This document shows, one piece after another, positions 1 through 10,555 of a stretch of 64,000 nucleotides of DNA. The DNA is from Nectonema munidae (taxonomy: Eukaryota; Nematomorpha; Nectonematoida; Nectonematidae). The notes beneath the pieces are model-generated. The model saw only the letters and a program-made list of their open reading frames with translations. It did no database searches and was not told the DNA's origin. Every line of letters begins with the position of its first letter. Position 1 is the first letter of the stretch. The stretch spans positions 619,001 to 683,000 of the forward strand of contig JAUIRK010001055.1 of assembly GCA_030549495.1 (NCBI GenBank), in the 5' to 3' direction. Both the position numbers and the translations under genes were made by a program.

Positions 1-849
1 GCGTTTGTATTGAATGGGGTAGTGCTTAAGTCTTTTCGCACGCTTTACGTCAAACTGTATGATTTTTTCATCACACTTCCTCTCTCCTACGCATCACGTC
101 TCTGTATCAAGAAGAAAATAAAATACAACGTTTATGACTATAAAACATGCTTTATCTGTCAGATCAGTTGTGCGTGATTTTCACAGCACCAAATTATACT
201 ATTCAAGATCATCACAAATCTGAATTTTATATTGACCCGTTTTTTGTAGTTCAAGTTTATTATTTTAGATAAAATCAACCTTTTTGCATTTTATTCCGTA
301 CATAAAAACTTAAGTAAATCTGACACCAAGTAAGGTTTTTGAACATTTACAGAATTTTTGGTTGAACAATTTTAATGCTCTCGTTATATTATGCGTTGAA
401 CCTTCAATCCATAATGTATATTTTGTAAATTATACATAAAGTATGAAAATTATAATTTATTTTTCTTATTATATGGCTAGTTAAAAGTTAGATAGTTAGT
501 TTAGAACTTGATAAAATAATTTATTATTATAAAATAACGTAAAGGCGAACAATTTATTGAGAACAAAGTTTATTTTTAAGTAAGTTTTTGCCGACAGTCG
601 GCTTTATCAAACAATAAGAAGTAGTGAGGAGAAAAGAGTGTTGAAGACTTAGCTTGAGTGAAAAGTAGGGGTAAGTTTATATTATTATAAAGGCTACCTA
701 CGTTTTTTAATACCCCTTTATGTTTTAATCAAGTGGACTTAATTTTTCGAGGTTTATTTTTATTATATTACAATAATTTTTAAATTTATTATAATTATTA
801 TTAAAGGAGAAATTTAAGATGAACAAATTTGGTAAAAATGTTATAACTA
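1..849. other. AT-rich stretch, no gene recognised
   Basis: No convincing open frame, splice-bounded exon, terminal inverted repeat or structural RNA was recognised here. It is very AT-rich, with scattered homopolymers, like intergenic or intronic DNA of this genome. Confidence 0.5.
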
Positions 850-1281
850 AGTTTTGATTCTAACTTTTGACCAACTAATTTTGAATCAATTTCTACTCAT
901 TCAAAATATTTGTAACGTGTTTGAAAAGTCCTTCTGAAGTTCTGTCAGCACTCAAGCCTGTAAACCTCTCATAAACTTTTTCTTCTAAAACAAATCTGAA
1001 AACGGTGGATAATTGAGATTTACACACGATATCAGAAGACTCATCTAAAATTATTGAAACTAAATTTGTAGATTTTATTTCTTCTTTTATATGAGCTGTC
1101 AAAGTATTTGCATTGGCTTTAATTATGTCATTTTGTATAGTAGGTGAAAATGAAAAATCATTTTATCAAAAAATATTAAATGAATTTTTAAAACAGGAAA
1201 GAAGATTGTTGTTTACTTACAAATAAAAATCTTAATTTTTTTTCAAGCACACATTTGTTTGAGTTTCACCCTACGCCACTG
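850..1281 (-). mobile_element. hAT transposon fragment (5' end and DUF4371-type transposase piece)
   Basis: On the minus strand, 1102-893 encodes about 70 residues containing LVSIILDESSDI, KSQLS and a following ERFTGL segment. This is the pattern of the DUF4371 / ZMYM1-like hAT transposases, around the first catalytic aspartate (LDESSD). Reading inward from 1281 the sequence begins CAGTGGCGTAGGGTGAAACT, a typical hAT terminal repeat, so 1281 is probably the true 5' end and the element runs towards lower coordinates. No matching 3' end was found, so the copy is truncated. It shares its CAGTGGCGTAG terminus with the MITEs at 6229 and 10716 and may represent their autonomous source family. Family call from motifs; left boundary approximate. 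Confidence 0.65.
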
Positions 1282-2123
1282 GTATACAATAAAACTTTAC
1301 GGTTGCCATCTTTTCGAATAGAGAGAATATGCAACTATCGTTTCAAGAAAAAATTCTGGTTTAAATCAACGTCGTAAATCTTTGAAATTTCCAAGGGGGG
1401 GGGGGAAGGGTTTTTAATTGTATTTACTCTAAATATTTTCTTTCAATGTATTTATTTTTATATTTTATATTGAAATTTGTTTTAAGTATGCAATTTTTTA
1501 AATTCTTTTTGCATAAAAATGAAAGTAATATGAGAGATCTGGCAAGACCTCCGGGGAGACAATTTGCCAGACCTTATTATATTATAAAAATCTTAAATTT
1601 CTTAAAAAAAATATTTTACATAATAATTGACAAATTAAATATTGAATTCTTGATCTGTTATCGCAATTGAAAGAAGAGATGTAAGAAAAATTAATTTTGC
1701 TTCTTTAATTGAAAAGTTTTTATTAAAAAAGAAGTGTTTTTAAAGCATTACTTCAAATTGTTGTAAATCCAAAATATTTCAAAAGTATATTGTATACAAA
1801 TATTCCTCATTTATGAAATGAATGTAAAAATGAAAATAACTTGATATTTCAAGGTGCTTATACTCTTCAAACAAAGTAAAATACCACCAAGCTCCAATAA
1901 TGATGACCTTAAAATTAGACAGCAGTTTAAGCACAGCACATGTAAAGGGAGAGATCATCTAGCAAAAGCTTTACGCACGGCACTGCGAACACACATCGTT
2001 GCTTCCTGCGTTAAAAGTGGTATTATGCGGCGGACACTTTTTTTTAATTAAAAAACCTATCATGCGCTATAAAATATAACTTGCGGAGAGATTTTATTAT
2101 CCATCCATATTTTTCCTCTTTAG
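1282..2123. other. Upstream intron/intergenic DNA of the Rab-like exon
   Basis: AT-rich. It holds a G-tract at about 1396-1405 and a small inverted repeat near 1535-1577 (TCTGGCAA / TTGCCAGA). An open stretch at about 1854-2051 is bounded by possible splice sites but resembles no protein I know. No upstream Rab exon (P-loop or WDTAG motif) was found here, so those exons lie outside the window or beyond a long intron. Confidence 0.4.
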
Positions 2124-2429
2124 TACGTCTTGGATGTAATTAATCACGCAGAAACCAACAAAATATACCTATGTTCAAACAAAATGGACCTCCTGCCACA
2201 GCAAAGCATAACCACTGAAGATATTGAAAAGTTCAAGCAAGATTGTGACGGCCTTTTTCTCAGAACTTTCAGCACTTCAGCCAAAAGCGCTCAAGGCTTG
2301 GTCGAGATGATGGCGGATATTGCTCAAGACTTGACGTATATGTCGCGACGCAATCATTTTTTGGATTTTGAAAACATAAAACTTAATCAGGGAGAAGGAC
2401 AATCAAATTTCAGTACTAAGCACTGCTGA
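2124..2429 (+). CDS. Rab24-like small GTPase, C-terminal exon
   Basis: Terminal exon of a Rab-family small GTPase, which would act in vesicle traffic or autophagy. The exon follows a good polypyrimidine tract and AG acceptor ending at 2123 and is open to a TGA ending at 2429. The start is YVLDVINHAETNKIYLCSNK, which aligns with the Rab24 stretch that contains KIYLCGTKSDLL. It carries the G4 guanine-specificity motif (NKMD; Rab24 itself has TKSD) and the G5 motif (TSAKS). The predicted tail ends Lys-His-Cys, so only one C-terminal cysteine is available for prenylation instead of the usual CC or CXC. Exons encoding the P-loop, switch I and switch II are not in the window upstream, so this is either the end of a gene with a long intron or an isolated fragment. 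Rab family is solid; Rab24 subclass is an inference from the KIYLC segment. Confidence 0.7.
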   Translation, partial: YVLDVINHAETNKIYLCSNKMDLLPQQSITTEDIEKFKQDCDGLFLRTFSTSAKSAQGLVEMMADIAQDLTYMSRRNHFLDFENIKLNQGEGQSNFSTKHC

Positions 2430-2523
2430 TTAATCTCACACTTTGCAATGCAAAAATATCGTGCTGAGTTTTTCTTACTTCAGCATCGTTTTTATTCTTT
2501 AAAGGTATCCAAATTATATTTTA

Positions 2524-2706
2524 TTGGAAAATATTATATATTATAACAATAAAAAACTTTGTTTAACTTCCTTTGTTACTGATGACGTGCCCACGCAGTG
2601 GGATATTGGAGCTGTGCATTTCTTGACGTCAATCGGATGGCATCAGATTAAACAACAAGAAATTATTCGCGTACATCGCGAATTGAACGCGAGACCTTTG
2701 GAATGA
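2524..2706 (+). CDS. Unrecognised short open frame
   Basis: Sixty codons, GC-richer than its surroundings, containing TQWDIGAVHFLTSIGWHQIK and VHRELNARPLE before a TGA. No family recognised. A CAG just before TGGGATATT (about 2599) could be an acceptor, which would make this a small terminal exon, but it could equally be the remains of a repeat. Low confidence that it is a gene. Confidence 0.2.
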   Translation: MENIIYYNNKKLCLTSFVTDDVPTQWDIGAVHFLTSIGWHQIKQQEIIRVHRELNARPLE

Positions 2707-3015
2707 AATCTCCGCGGTCTAACAGTAGTGCCACCAATTTCTCTAGCTTAGAAAATTAGTAGCCATTCGTCACAGGGGCGCATATCCTCAAAATTATTGG
2801 GGGCGAAATTTTTTTGTTGCAATTTTCAAAATTAGTGGTCTGGAAATACCACGGGAGACCAAATATTCAAGCAATCGTTTTAAAATAGAGTGTATTCAGC
2901 GCATACCTAAAGTCGTAAATTTATAAGACTACTTTATATTTTTTTACAAAATTGGTGAATTTAAATACTATACTTCCAGCGAAAATATTTTAATTAAATT
3001 TGCATATCGAATATG

Positions 3016-3563
3016 GTGCGCAGAAAAAATTCCCCTAATTAAAAAGTAGGAAAAAACGCCCCCAGTAAAAATGCCCCAATATTAAAATTAGGAAAAAATG
3101 CCCCAACACAAAAAAATTCAAAAAATTATTAATTAAAATTAAAAAAAAATTTTTTTTTAAAAGATATATCAAATGAAATTAACTTCCATCTAAAACATTT
3201 AAAATTTAATTAAAGTAAACTAAAAAACTCAACATACGACAATTTTTTAAATACAAAAAAATAATTTATAAAACAGCAAATATTTTTGGACTTTGTGTAT
3301 CAGAACACTTTCTAAATATAATTTGTATTTTAACTGATTTTAAGAACACATTCCCACAAATCTGCACATTTGCTATTGTTTTCAAGAACTATAAAGAAAA
3401 AAACCCTATAGATTGAGAAATTTTAGAAATTTAGCCTTTCAAAACGGTACCAAATAAAAATATTTATATAATTTAAAAAAATCCTCAAAATCAAAAATTA
3501 GAGGACATTTTTTCTTACTTTTTAATTAGGGGCATTTTTTCTGGGGGCATTTTTCCTACAACC
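3016..3563. repeat. Nested MITE-like element with GCCCC/GGGGC terminal inverted repeats
   Basis: The left end reads CAGAAAAAATTCCCCTAATT and the right end, read inward from 3563, CAGAAAAAATGCCCCTAATT preceded by GGTTGTAGGAAAAATGCCCC. These form long imperfect inverted repeats around an AT-rich core. The element is absent from the sister copy at 24487-24922, which supports insertion into that repeat. A second piece of the same family lies at about 3748-3800. Confidence 0.55.
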
Positions 3564-3962
3564 GTCTAGTAGACTTTTTGCCTTTAGACTACATTCACTC
3601 ATATAATACTATCAAACCCTCAGTTATTTGTTTTCTCTATGAATCAAATATTCTTTCATCAATTCCTGTAATGTATTTTTCAAATGAAAAGCCTATTCCA
3701 CCCCCTAACAATTTTGGATTTTTTTTTAAACTAGTGTATATTCGATGGTTGTAGGTAAAAATGCCCCCGGAATAAATGCCTCTAATTAAAAAGTAGGAAA
3801 AATTGTTAGGGGGTGGAATAGGCTTTTCATTTGAATAGTTTACCACGCACATTACAGGAATTGATGGAAGAATATTTGATTCATAGAGAAAACAAATAAC
3901 TGAAGGTTGGATAGTTTTATATGAGTGAATGTAGTCTAAAGGCAAAGAGTCTACTAGACACC
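3564..3962. repeat. Foldback: about 150-bp inverted arms
   Basis: 3564-3715 is an inverted copy of 3808-3962 (for example TCTAGTAGACTTTTTGCCTT against its complement near 3943-3962). The arms enclose a short loop that carries another GGTTGTAGG terminus. The long minus-strand open frame across this palindrome is not a gene. Only the right arm is present in the 24-kb copy, so the left arm is an inverted duplication specific to this locus. Confidence 0.65.
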
Positions 3963-4163
3963 CTGCGATGTTTATATGAAAAAATGTGATTGTTTAAGGG
4001 GCAAGGGTATAAAATGAAGTTATAATTGTGCAAACAAAAAATTAAGATCGCATTATTTCATTTTACTCAGCATCATTCAAAAATAGTTTAAAAGCTAAAT
4101 TTATACAAGCTACAAAAGGTAAAATAACTTAACATTTTGCAATGATTTGGCTTTTATAATAAC

Positions 4164-5258
4164 CAGGGCGAGTAAAAGTCAACTTTTATTTCCGTTTAGC
4201 AAAACTCTTTGAAGAAGATCTTTACTTGTTTAGTCTAAAAATTTTTGAACTAATTTCAAATTTTTAAGTCAATTTTTCGAGTTTAGGTCAAAAAAGTCAA
4301 TTTTTCGAGTTTAGGTCAAAAAAGTCAATTTTTATATTTAACACTTTTTGATTCAATGTGCCTAAAATTGTTATAAGCGATACATACAAGATTTCTTCTT
4401 TATATCAACACTTTCACAATAGTTGGGCTTTTTTCATCTAATAAAAGGTTTTACGTTTGCCTGACTGAGGTTAAACATGAAGAAGTTTTTTGTAAGACAA
4501 ATTTTTTGTTGACAAACGCGTCTACATATGATATATCCGTTGCAAAAGTTATGAAATTTTATTCAAAAAAACTTTTTTATCATTGCATGTTTTTCACATC
4601 TTTTACACAAGTTTACATTAAAAGTTAAGTTATTCTGCAAAATTTTAGATTACTAAATCATTCAAAATTAGTAATAGAAAAAGACGTTCTCTTTACAAAC
4701 CTATCGGCAACACTTCAGTTCCAATTATAACGAAATTGGTTACAAGCAGCAAAATATTTTCATTAAAATCTTCCAGCAGTGAAGAAATTAATTATGATGA
4801 TGGAATTTTATTGCCAAATATCAAGAAATTGTTAAGAAAAATTGATTTAGTAGGAAAAAGTCAACGAGACTTTTTCAGTCGAAGATGCCTTTACATGTTT
4901 CAACATTATTTCATTTAAGACGAATGTGGCGTTAAAAGTTATCTTAAAAATAGATTCAAATAAAATGAAATCAATAAAATCATGAATATGGAAAACTCTC
5001 AAATCTCTCGCAGTACTTATCCCAAATTACAAAATTGTCAAGTTTTAACTTTAGAAGTAGAAAGATTTTTTTTTAAACTGAAAAAACTGCTAGAAAATGA
5101 TCGAATTTTAAATCAGAAAATGCCATTAATTATATGTTGTTGTATTACAAAGTCATGGATTCCTTGAAATAATTTTCAATACTTTCTCTAAAGTGTTCAT
5201 AGTTGTTCGATTCAATGAAACTTTAAAAAGTCAATAAAGTCAATTTTTCCTCGCCCTG
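4164..5258 (+). mobile_element. Deleted hAT transposon with perfect 8-bp target duplication
   Basis: Terminal inverted repeats start CAGGGCGAG (left, 4164) and CAGGGCGAG (right, read inward from 5258). Both sides are flanked by the identical octamer ATAATAAC (4156-4163 and 5259-5266), the hAT signature. Inside, 4736-5165 keeps scraps of a plus-strand transposase, including VERFFFKLKKLLENDRILNQ, which resembles the hAT C-terminal dimerisation region. The frame is broken by stops, so the copy is dead. A 27-bp unit (AGTCAATTTTTCGAGTTTAG plus seven bases) is repeated in tandem at about 4270-4335 just inside the left end. Confidence 0.8.
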
Positions 5259-5360
5259 ATAATAACTTTTAAGGAAAAAAGTTATAGAGCTTCAACAAAA
5301 ACAAAAAATTTTAGAGCATAACTTAAGTTTTTTGAAACTAATTTGACAGCATACTTTCTG

Positions 5361-5480
5361 GGTGGCATGGCAGGTTGGTTGAGATGATGGACTCAGCACG
5401 GAAGCCTCTGGATTCGATTCCTCATCCATATGAATTTGTTCATAGTTTGACATAAGCGGTACATCAGTGCCTTGTCAATG
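5361..5480 (+). mobile_element. tRNA-derived SINE
   Basis: The segment has a near-perfect RNA polymerase III B box, GGATTCGATTCC (5410-5421), about 50 bp downstream of a possible A box (TGGTTGAGATGATGG, 5376-5390). The tRNA-like head is followed by an AT-rich tail with no folded acceptor stem, so it is a SINE or tRNA pseudogene and not a functional tRNA gene. The 3' end is not sharply defined. Confidence 0.5.
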
Positions 5481-5740
5481 AAAATACACCCGCTGCACCT
5501 TACCTTTTACTCAAAATTGAAAAATTTGCTACATAATTAACATAAGAGAGAAAGGAAACAAAATAAACTAATAAAGCAATTTTCACTATTTTAAAATGGA
5601 ACCGTCTGTTCTCAGAAAAATTTCAAAATAATAGGAGGCATAAAGAATTAGAGTTTATTTGATATTTTTAAGTTTTTATAAGGAGCAAAAGCAAACGTTT
5701 AAGTAGCTAGCTCTTATAATTAAAAAATTATTTAAATAAC

Positions 5741-6109
5741 GGTCGACAACATTTCGCCCCATAAACAATTTGGCCCCCTGACAAATTGTCTCATAGGCTA
5801 TTAGTTTCATCCATCTTTGCTTATTATATGTGCAAAATTATTAAAAAATTTTATATTCTTGTTTATTTTATCTCTATTAAATTATTTCAAATTAATCAAT
5901 TTATCTCTTAATTTTTTAGAATTGCCCATGAGACAAAATGTCTTATGAAAATAACGGGGGAATTGTCCATGAAACAAAATGTCTTATGAAAATAATGGGA
6001 CAAATTGTCCATGGGACGAACTGTCTTATGAAAATAATGGGGCGAATTGTCTTATGAAAATAATGGGGCGAATTGTCTTATGAAAATAAAGGGGCGAAAT
6101 GTCCGAAGA
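5741..6109. repeat. MITE with GGTC...ACATTTCGCCCC termini and internal tandem repeats
   Basis: Left end GGTCGACAACATTTCGCCCC and right end, read inward from 6109, GGTCTTCGGACATTTCGCCC. The inner right side carries about five tandem units of roughly 25-40 bp built around CTTATGAAAATAATGGGGCG (about 5930-6095). No coding capacity. Flanks share AC-TAAC-like bases but no exact target duplication could be fixed, so the superfamily is left open. Confidence 0.55.
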
Positions 6110-6228
6110 CCAAACTAACATAAATCAAAGTATACGAGAAAAGAAAATCATTGCGTTTTTAAGTTATCAAATGGTACAAAATGCAGCAAACGTGGTGATG
6201 AAGATTGTGACTTTTGTTTAGACAGAAG

Positions 6229-6422
6229 CAGTGGTGTAGCCAGAAAAAAATTGATAGAAGGGGCACAATTTAAAAACAAAAAACTTGCGCAACATTATTT
6301 ATACTTTCTTGATCCTTTCATTGAAGAAATTTTCAAAAACTGATATCGCATAAGATGCATGGGGGCACCATGCGGTACATAGGAGTGTGGGCCCCTCATG
6401 CCCCAGCCTAGCTACGTCACTG
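6229..6422. mobile_element. hAT-type MITE, 194 bp
   Basis: Terminal inverted repeats CAGTGGTGTAGCCAG (left) and CAGTGACGTAGCTAG (right, read inward). Target duplication GACAGAAG (6221-6228) and GAGAGAAG (6423-6430), one mismatch in eight. Non-coding. Same terminal family as 850-1281 and 10716-10913. Confidence 0.75.
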
Positions 6423-6430
6423 GAGAGAAG

Positions 6431-7640
6431 AGAGCTGAACGAGATAGGAGAGCTTGAATGAATGATTGAGTTTTAGCAGAGAAAGCGGAGGAGACAGAAA
6501 GAGAAATAGAATTACTGTGACAGAAGATGAGAAAATCTAGTGGATCATCAACATGTGTTTGCTCAAAAATACTATAAAGAGGAGACACTGTGATAAACAT
6601 AGCTTACTTGTGTGCATATTGAAGCCCCCCCCCCCCTGAAAACACATTGAAGGGGGGGGGGGGGGCGGTCGCCTCTAATTTGTCAATAATATTAAGAGTG
6701 CTTTTTTATTTCAAACATATTTTGTAAACTTTTCTAATCAACACTTATTCAATTTAATTTTGAAAACGGTCATTTGGGAAAGAATATTAGAATCTAATAG
6801 CTGAGTTAGGGGAAACAAAAATAGCAATGTTACTCGATCTTTCAGTATAAAAACGGCCCACCTGAAACTGTTTTACTAAGACGATACGCGTTAAATAAAA
6901 TCTGGATATAACTTCCCATGCTTAACAATAGAACGAGATAATTTAAAGATAATGAAGTCTTGATTCCCAAAATGGTTGTTGATAAGCGTATTATTGTTTG
7001 TATAGGATTCAAATAATCACAGAAGCAAAATAATTGCGAAAAGACAGCTTAAGTATTGCTTAAGGCGATTGACTTACGTGCAGGAATTCAAGTCTTTGTT
7101 TCGTGTACACTTGCGATTCATAAGAGAAATTATTTCAAATTAAAGTCTCATTTATTTATTTAATAAAAATGGAAATTAAATAGAAACAGGATTAGTTAAA
7201 TGAATGCAGTTAAAATTTTTCGCTTTTATGCTTCTCATGTTTCGTTAGCGAATCCTTGATGCTTGATCTGGAAATGATGTACGCTTGAACGTCTTTTTCC
7301 AAGTTCGTGTTTTTATCGCAAGAAGGATCATCAAGAACTGAAGAAAGATTCATGTATATTAAAACCAAGGAAGGTATGAAGAGATAGGTGCAGAACTTCA
7401 CAACTTCGAAACGCACCCCCATTTAAATTTTTACTTTATTCCTTCTTCTTGTTCTTGTCAAGGTATTCGAGCATTAAGTGGTAGTAAAATGTGGGTTCGC
7501 GAATTTTTTCTATCTTAAAAATATAATGACGAATTAGTATTATAAATTTTACAAACTGAGGGTACAAAGGACACTTAAGACAAATTATGCCCGTGCACTT
7601 AAATTTTATAAATGTAAATATCATATATAGAATCTATACT
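6431..7640. other. Intergenic, with facing poly-C and poly-G tracts
   Basis: No gene recognised. At 6626-6666 a C-tract of about 12 and a G-tract of about 14 face each other across 18 bp and could form a hairpin; the rest is AT-rich. Open frames on the minus strand near 6412-6600 and 7210-7624 have no recognisable motif. Confidence 0.4.
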
Positions 7641-7644
7641 TTAA

Positions 7645-7763
7645 CCGGTTATCGACTACAGTCGACTTTAGAAAAATAAAATCGTCTGCGTTTATTGGTA
7701 CTTTTTAATACAACTCTTCTGCTTTACATTAGATATCGTCTGATTATTCTGGTCGATAACGGG
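7645..7763. mobile_element. piggyBac-type MITE flanked by TTAA
   Basis: TTAA (7641-7644) and TTAA (7764-7767) bracket 119 bp with inverted ends CCGGTTATCGAC and CCCGTTATCGAC. TTAA duplication is diagnostic of piggyBac-like insertion. A related copy lies at 28489-28614. Confidence 0.65.
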
Positions 7764-7767
7764 TTAA

Positions 7768-8184
7768 GCAAACAAAAAATGATGTTATCAATTATGTTAA
7801 AGAATCTTTATTTTAAGCAAACTATTGAGATAGTGCCAAAATTTAATTTAAGGAATAGAGTCAAAAAGTTTAGAGCATTTAGTTACTTGCGAAACTGTCG
7901 AAGAAGTAAACTTTCTAGAATCTTAAATAAAAAATTAAATTTTAAACTTTCCAGAATCTTAATCTAAACTTGCCTCAAATATGGGAAAAAATTGAGGAAT
8001 ATTTTTTTAGCATCGAAATTTGGATGCCACATCTTAAAAAATGTTGTAAAGGCCAAACTTAAGTCTGTAATTAAAAAATCTTCTTGATTTAAGTTCAATT
8101 TAGTGATAAAAGTCATAAACAGACACTCGCCTTGCTGATTACAACGAGTGTATTATCAATAATTGATAGAAGCAAGCTTCGCTG
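7768..8184. other. AT-rich spacer
   Basis: No gene recognised. A lysine- and asparagine-rich open stretch at 7695-7967 partly overlaps the MITE and looks like chance AT-rich coding potential. Confidence 0.4.
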
Positions 8185-8388
8185 GTGCTAAGAAAGAATA
8201 AAATGGTGTACTACGAAAAGCTAGTAAAAGAGAAAAGGAGAGGACGCCAACCACCTATAAGATGGAAATATGCTTTAGAAAAGAGATATGCCCAAAACAG
8301 GGGCAAGTGGAGACAAAAAAAACATAGCCATAGATCCCTTACTTGGAAACAAGGCTTCGCCGAAAACGAACGAATTTGGGAGAATTAG
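8185..8388 (+). mobile_element. LINE ORF2 C-terminal fragment (RTE-like)
   Basis: About 67 codons with KRRGRQPPIRWKYALEKRY and a terminal FAENERIWEN. This is the RGRP..RW....(A)..R..W pattern found at the extreme C-terminus of RTE-type LINE ORF2 proteins. There is no reverse transcriptase upstream on this strand, so it is an isolated 3' scrap. It is not contiguous with the minus-strand RTE piece at 8968-10025. Confidence 0.55.
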
Positions 8389-8967
8389 AAGCAGTGCTGG
8401 AAAATCCGGGTTTTATTAGGCAAAATTTTAGCACTACTTATATAATTTCTTCTAATATTTGAATGATTAAATATTTTATTTTATTTAGTTATTAATAATA
8501 ACAGAAAAATAAAGCGTAAAAGTTGCTGTAGCTGAAAAAATGAACAATTGAATAATGACAGCAGCGCTTAAAAGGAACATTCAAGGATATCAAAGCAGAA
8601 TAAATATTCAATTGCTAAAGCTTATTTTTTTCTTCAAAGAGACAGACAAAAACATAATTCAATAGTATTCATTTGGTCTGTAACTGAGGATTTACAAAGG
8701 ACTAAGAGAGATTATTCGTTGTGTGCGTCAAGATCAGTAAGGCATTATTATGGTTCTAGGACATTTCCCCCTATTTCGCCTGTTATGATAATTGGCTTCG
8801 GGCAACTACTTTCTATCAATAATTCATATTTCTTTTTGATTTTCAATTTCATATAATATATTACCATTTTTATTTATTTTCTACTCATTATTTAATTCAA
8901 CTGATATTAGATTTTGTGATTTCAACTTTATCTTTTATTAATTTCCTAGGCTATTACTTGTTTTAAT
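8389..8967. other. AT-rich spacer
   Basis: No gene, TIR pair or structural RNA recognised. Confidence 0.4.
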
Positions 8968-10025
8968 TTATAATATTTGACTTTTTATAAAAAAAAAAGT
9001 TGGTATTCTCCCCATCATTATATCACTTCCTATTTTTGCCAAAGAACCCTCAAGTCCACAAAGTTGTATTACTTCTATAGGCACACCGCTTGGACCACCT
9101 GCTTTATTAGTTTTCATCTGTATCATCGCTTGATTGACCTCTTCTCTTGAAATTTCAGGCACAGGGCGCTCGTTTCCCAGAACTTCTAAATTCCTATTCC
9201 AGATATTCTCTCTATTCAAAGATTTGCGACAGTGATCCTTCCAGAGTTCTAATCTTTCTTCTAGCTTCAACTTCAGCTCTCCATTTTTGTCTCTCATACA
9301 CGGATTTCCAATAACATCTTGTTTGTTTTTCTTGCTTGTCTTGGCCATACGAAAGATATGTCTCATCTGCTCTTCGACTCTCATTCTTTCCATCTGCTTT
9401 GTTTCTTTTTCAGCTTCTGAATGCATAGCCTTCGCCAACATGCTCTTAGCCATGTTTCTGTACTTGACATATCTTTCTTTTCTCCACATTTTATAGTTTT
9501 CTTTCTTTTCCTTTAATGCCTTTTTGACACTATCGTTATTCCACCACCAAGTTACTTTCATACCGTTACTCTTTAATATCCACATTCTTCTTTCATTATT
9601 TCAGACAATTCTGTAACAATTTTATCCCATTCTGCATCTTTATCGATTGAATCTGATTTTTCAATGATTGCTTTCTGAACTTTCTTTTCTTTCAATCTCC
9701 ATGTTTTGAGTCTGTTTTTGTCAACCTTCTGCTGTCTTATGTCTTTTGTGCACCATGTCCATTACCAATATACGGTGTTGCGTCATAACCATTTCACCAG
9801 GGATGGTTTTCACATATTTAACCATTTCATCTCTTCGGACCAAAATGTAATCAATCATTGTTTTATTACATCCTGACTCATAAGTAATCAATTTCTCAAC
9901 GTCCTTTTTGAAATAAGTGTTCGCAATCTTCATGTTGAAACTGACAGCAAAATCAAGCAAATTCTCTCCCTCAACATTTCTCTTTCCAAAATCAAAGCCA
10001 CCATGAACTCCATTATACCCGTATT
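8968..10025 (-). mobile_element. RTE-type LINE fragment: endonuclease end, linker, start of RT
   Basis: Read on the minus strand from about 10020 down. The C-terminal endonuclease part includes GFDFGKRNVEGENLLDFA, ITYESGCNKTMIDYILVRR and VTQHR-like MTQHRILVMD. A linker follows with TWWWNNDSVKKALKEKKENY. The reverse transcriptase entry is EISREEVNQAMIQMKTNKAGGPSG-type (KAGGPSGVPIEVI). These motifs, in this order, are those of RTE-clade LINEs. Homology starts abruptly near 10020 and ends near 8990 before the catalytic YADD motif, so both the 5' end and most of the RT are missing. The reading frame changes between 9721 and 9585. It is a dead internal fragment. Confidence 0.8.
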
Positions 10026-10555
10026 TTTTATATAAAAAATAAAAAAAAATAAAATTCTTTTAAAAAAAGTCTGGGGACTTGCTACTCCTTTGGAAATGAG
10101 AACATAAGTCCTTATGTCAATTTGGTTGATTTTAAAAGAGTTAAAAAATAAACTGTCATATTGTAATGGGAATAAGAACAACTGATATATTAAAAATGAA
10201 CTATAAACTAAATCACTCTTCAACCTATTTTACATAAGAGCCCAAAATTTTATTGAAAAGTAGGCCCAAAAAATTATTTAACGGTAGAAGCATACAATAT
10301 ATAAAAATAAACTTTACTATAGTAAAATTTAAAAAAATAGTAGTATACTGTAGCTTCTTCTCACTGTTTATTTCCTTTATCACTTATTATTTTTATCTGG
10401 ATAAAGAAACTTAGTTTGGAAAACGCTTGATAAATAAAGTTTTCAGTGTGTCCTCTCAATTATATATGATCATCTCTCTACAATTTATGGTACCAAATTC
10501 CAATACAAATGAGTTATTTGTTCGCATTTTTTTAAATTTTCAGAATTTAATGTAG
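10026..10555. other. AT-rich DNA upstream of a terminal exon
   Basis: No coding motif. The final 20-30 bp form a pyrimidine-rich splice acceptor region (TTTTTTTAAATTTTCAG ending 10543, alternative TAG ending 10555) for the exon that follows. Confidence 0.4.

Larger units (their letters stand above)
2773..3984 (+). repeat. CAGGGGCG-family repeat with nested palindromic insertions
   Basis: Begins CAGGGGCGCATATC. The first 240 bp (2773-3015) match 24487-24718 closely, and the last part (about 3808-3984, with the CCCTGCGATGTTTATATG end) matches 24745-24915. Between these the 24-kb copy has only a few bases, while this copy carries extra inverted-repeat DNA. The pair therefore gives an empty versus filled comparison. 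The hAT-like CAGGGG start suggests a DNA transposon, but no target duplication was identified and nothing is coded. Confidence 0.6.

Noticed and set aside
3637-3945. 102-codon minus-strand open frame as a gene
   Set aside because: It spans the palindromic foldback arms and has no protein motif.
5361-5432. A functional tRNA gene
   Set aside because: B box is good, but no acceptor stem, anticodon arm or terminator fits; a SINE is the better reading.
5930-6100. Short tandem repeats that could suggest a CRISPR-like array
   Set aside because: The units are near-identical and contiguous, with no unique spacers, and they lie inside a MITE in eukaryotic DNA.
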